From assembly GCA_033557685.1 (NCBI GenBank), contig JAWQRN010000301.1:1-31839 (forward strand): a stretch of 31,839 bases of DNA. The letters run 5' to 3'. Made by a program: the position numbers and the translations under genes. Origin of the DNA: Sperchopsis tessellata (taxonomy: Eukaryota; Arthropoda; Insecta; Coleoptera; Hydrophilidae). This document shows positions 31,665-31,839 of the stretch, one piece after another (the first letter of the stretch is position 1; each line of letters begins with the position of its first letter). The notes under the pieces are model-generated. The model was not told the DNA's origin. It saw only the letters and a list, made by a program, of their open reading frames with translations, and searched no databases.

Positions 31665-31839
31665 ATAAAATTATGGAACACCCTTGCTCCTCTAAAACAT
31701 ATTCCTTATTGTTTAGGGTTGAGCCCAAGTATTTAAATGATTCCACCTGTTCAATCACTTTGCCATTTATCTTCATGTCTGTTGTTACTTCTTCTCTCGC
31801 TATCACCATGATTTTTGTCTTTACTGCATTTATAGTCAT
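31660..31839 (-). pseudogene. LINE RT fragment, runs off the window
   Basis: Open minus-strand frame from the window edge to a TGA at 31660-31662. It starts MTINAVKTKIMVIAREE and goes on with KINGKVIEQVESFKYLGSTL and NNKE. The KTK.M block, the I.G..IEQV block and FKYLGS are the conserved thumb-side segment directly after the RT active site in common insect LINEs. The usual continuation after the LGS block (acidic residues, Cys, then an arginine-rich helix) is lost, so the fragment is truncated at about 31670, where it meets the hairpin tail. The upstream RT lies beyond the window. Confidence 0.82.

Noticed and set aside
1..31839. CRISPR arrays, bacterial operons, phage or plasmid modules
   Set aside because: No regularly spaced repeats, no ribosome-binding-site-linked genes and no prokaryotic coding density; the content is eukaryotic transposable elements.

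Overview
The window looks like intergenic or intronic nuclear DNA of a large, AT-rich animal genome, most likely an arthropod and probably an insect. This rests on the mix of elements: several Penelope-like retroelements (PLEs), Ty3/gypsy, BEL/Pao, non-LTR (LINE) fragments with AP-endonuclease, reverse transcriptase (RT) and RNase H domains, a tRNA-derived SINE, and (TA)n microsatellites. No intact host protein gene and no functional RNA gene could be recognised. Open frames are short and mostly fortuitous. Every recognisable coding stretch carries stops and frameshifts, so these are old copies.

Layout. 1-1.1 kb: C-terminal part of a PLE (RT end plus GIY-YIG nuclease, minus strand) meeting short tail sequences in the opposite orientation. 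1.8-2.5 kb: a second, different PLE on the plus strand. 2.9-3.06 kb: an (AT)n tract beside a retroelement-tail-like block. 6.1-6.3 kb: a third PLE nuclease remnant. 9.7-10.25 kb: a GC-richer block of unknown nature, followed by a complete tRNA-derived SINE with target-site duplications at 10.27-10.60 kb. 11.66-11.96 kb: a second copy of the first PLE's 3' end. 13.0-14.3 kb: minus-strand gypsy RNase H/integrase. 14.35-14.5 kb: LINE endonuclease. 16.2-16.45 kb: a further PLE nuclease remnant. 17.55-18.79 kb: BEL/Pao gag. 20.3-20.9 kb: LINE RT (minus). 21.8-22.05 kb: LINE linker (plus). 22.3-23.0 kb: an unidentified direct-repeat pair. 23.5-23.6 kb: a PLE tail. 24.7-27.0 kb: minus-strand gypsy gag-protease-RT. 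27.7-29.75 kb: two head-to-head copies of a LINE RNase H/3' end, with a perfect 32-bp hairpin between them. 31.5-31.84 kb: (TA)n, a hairpin tail motif and a LINE RT fragment running off the window.

How the parts relate. The two gypsy segments are on the same strand, in the correct gag-PR-RT then RH-IN order, and do not overlap in coding content. They may be the halves of one provirus split by about 10 kb of later insertions; I could not prove this. The PLE tails share a motif ending in CGAAAC(A/G)TCG, which ties the copies at 1, 11.7 and 23.5 kb to one lineage. The most interesting items are the PLE diversity and tail motifs, the inverted LINE pair with its hairpin, and the possible split gypsy. 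I saw no new defence or metabolic system.
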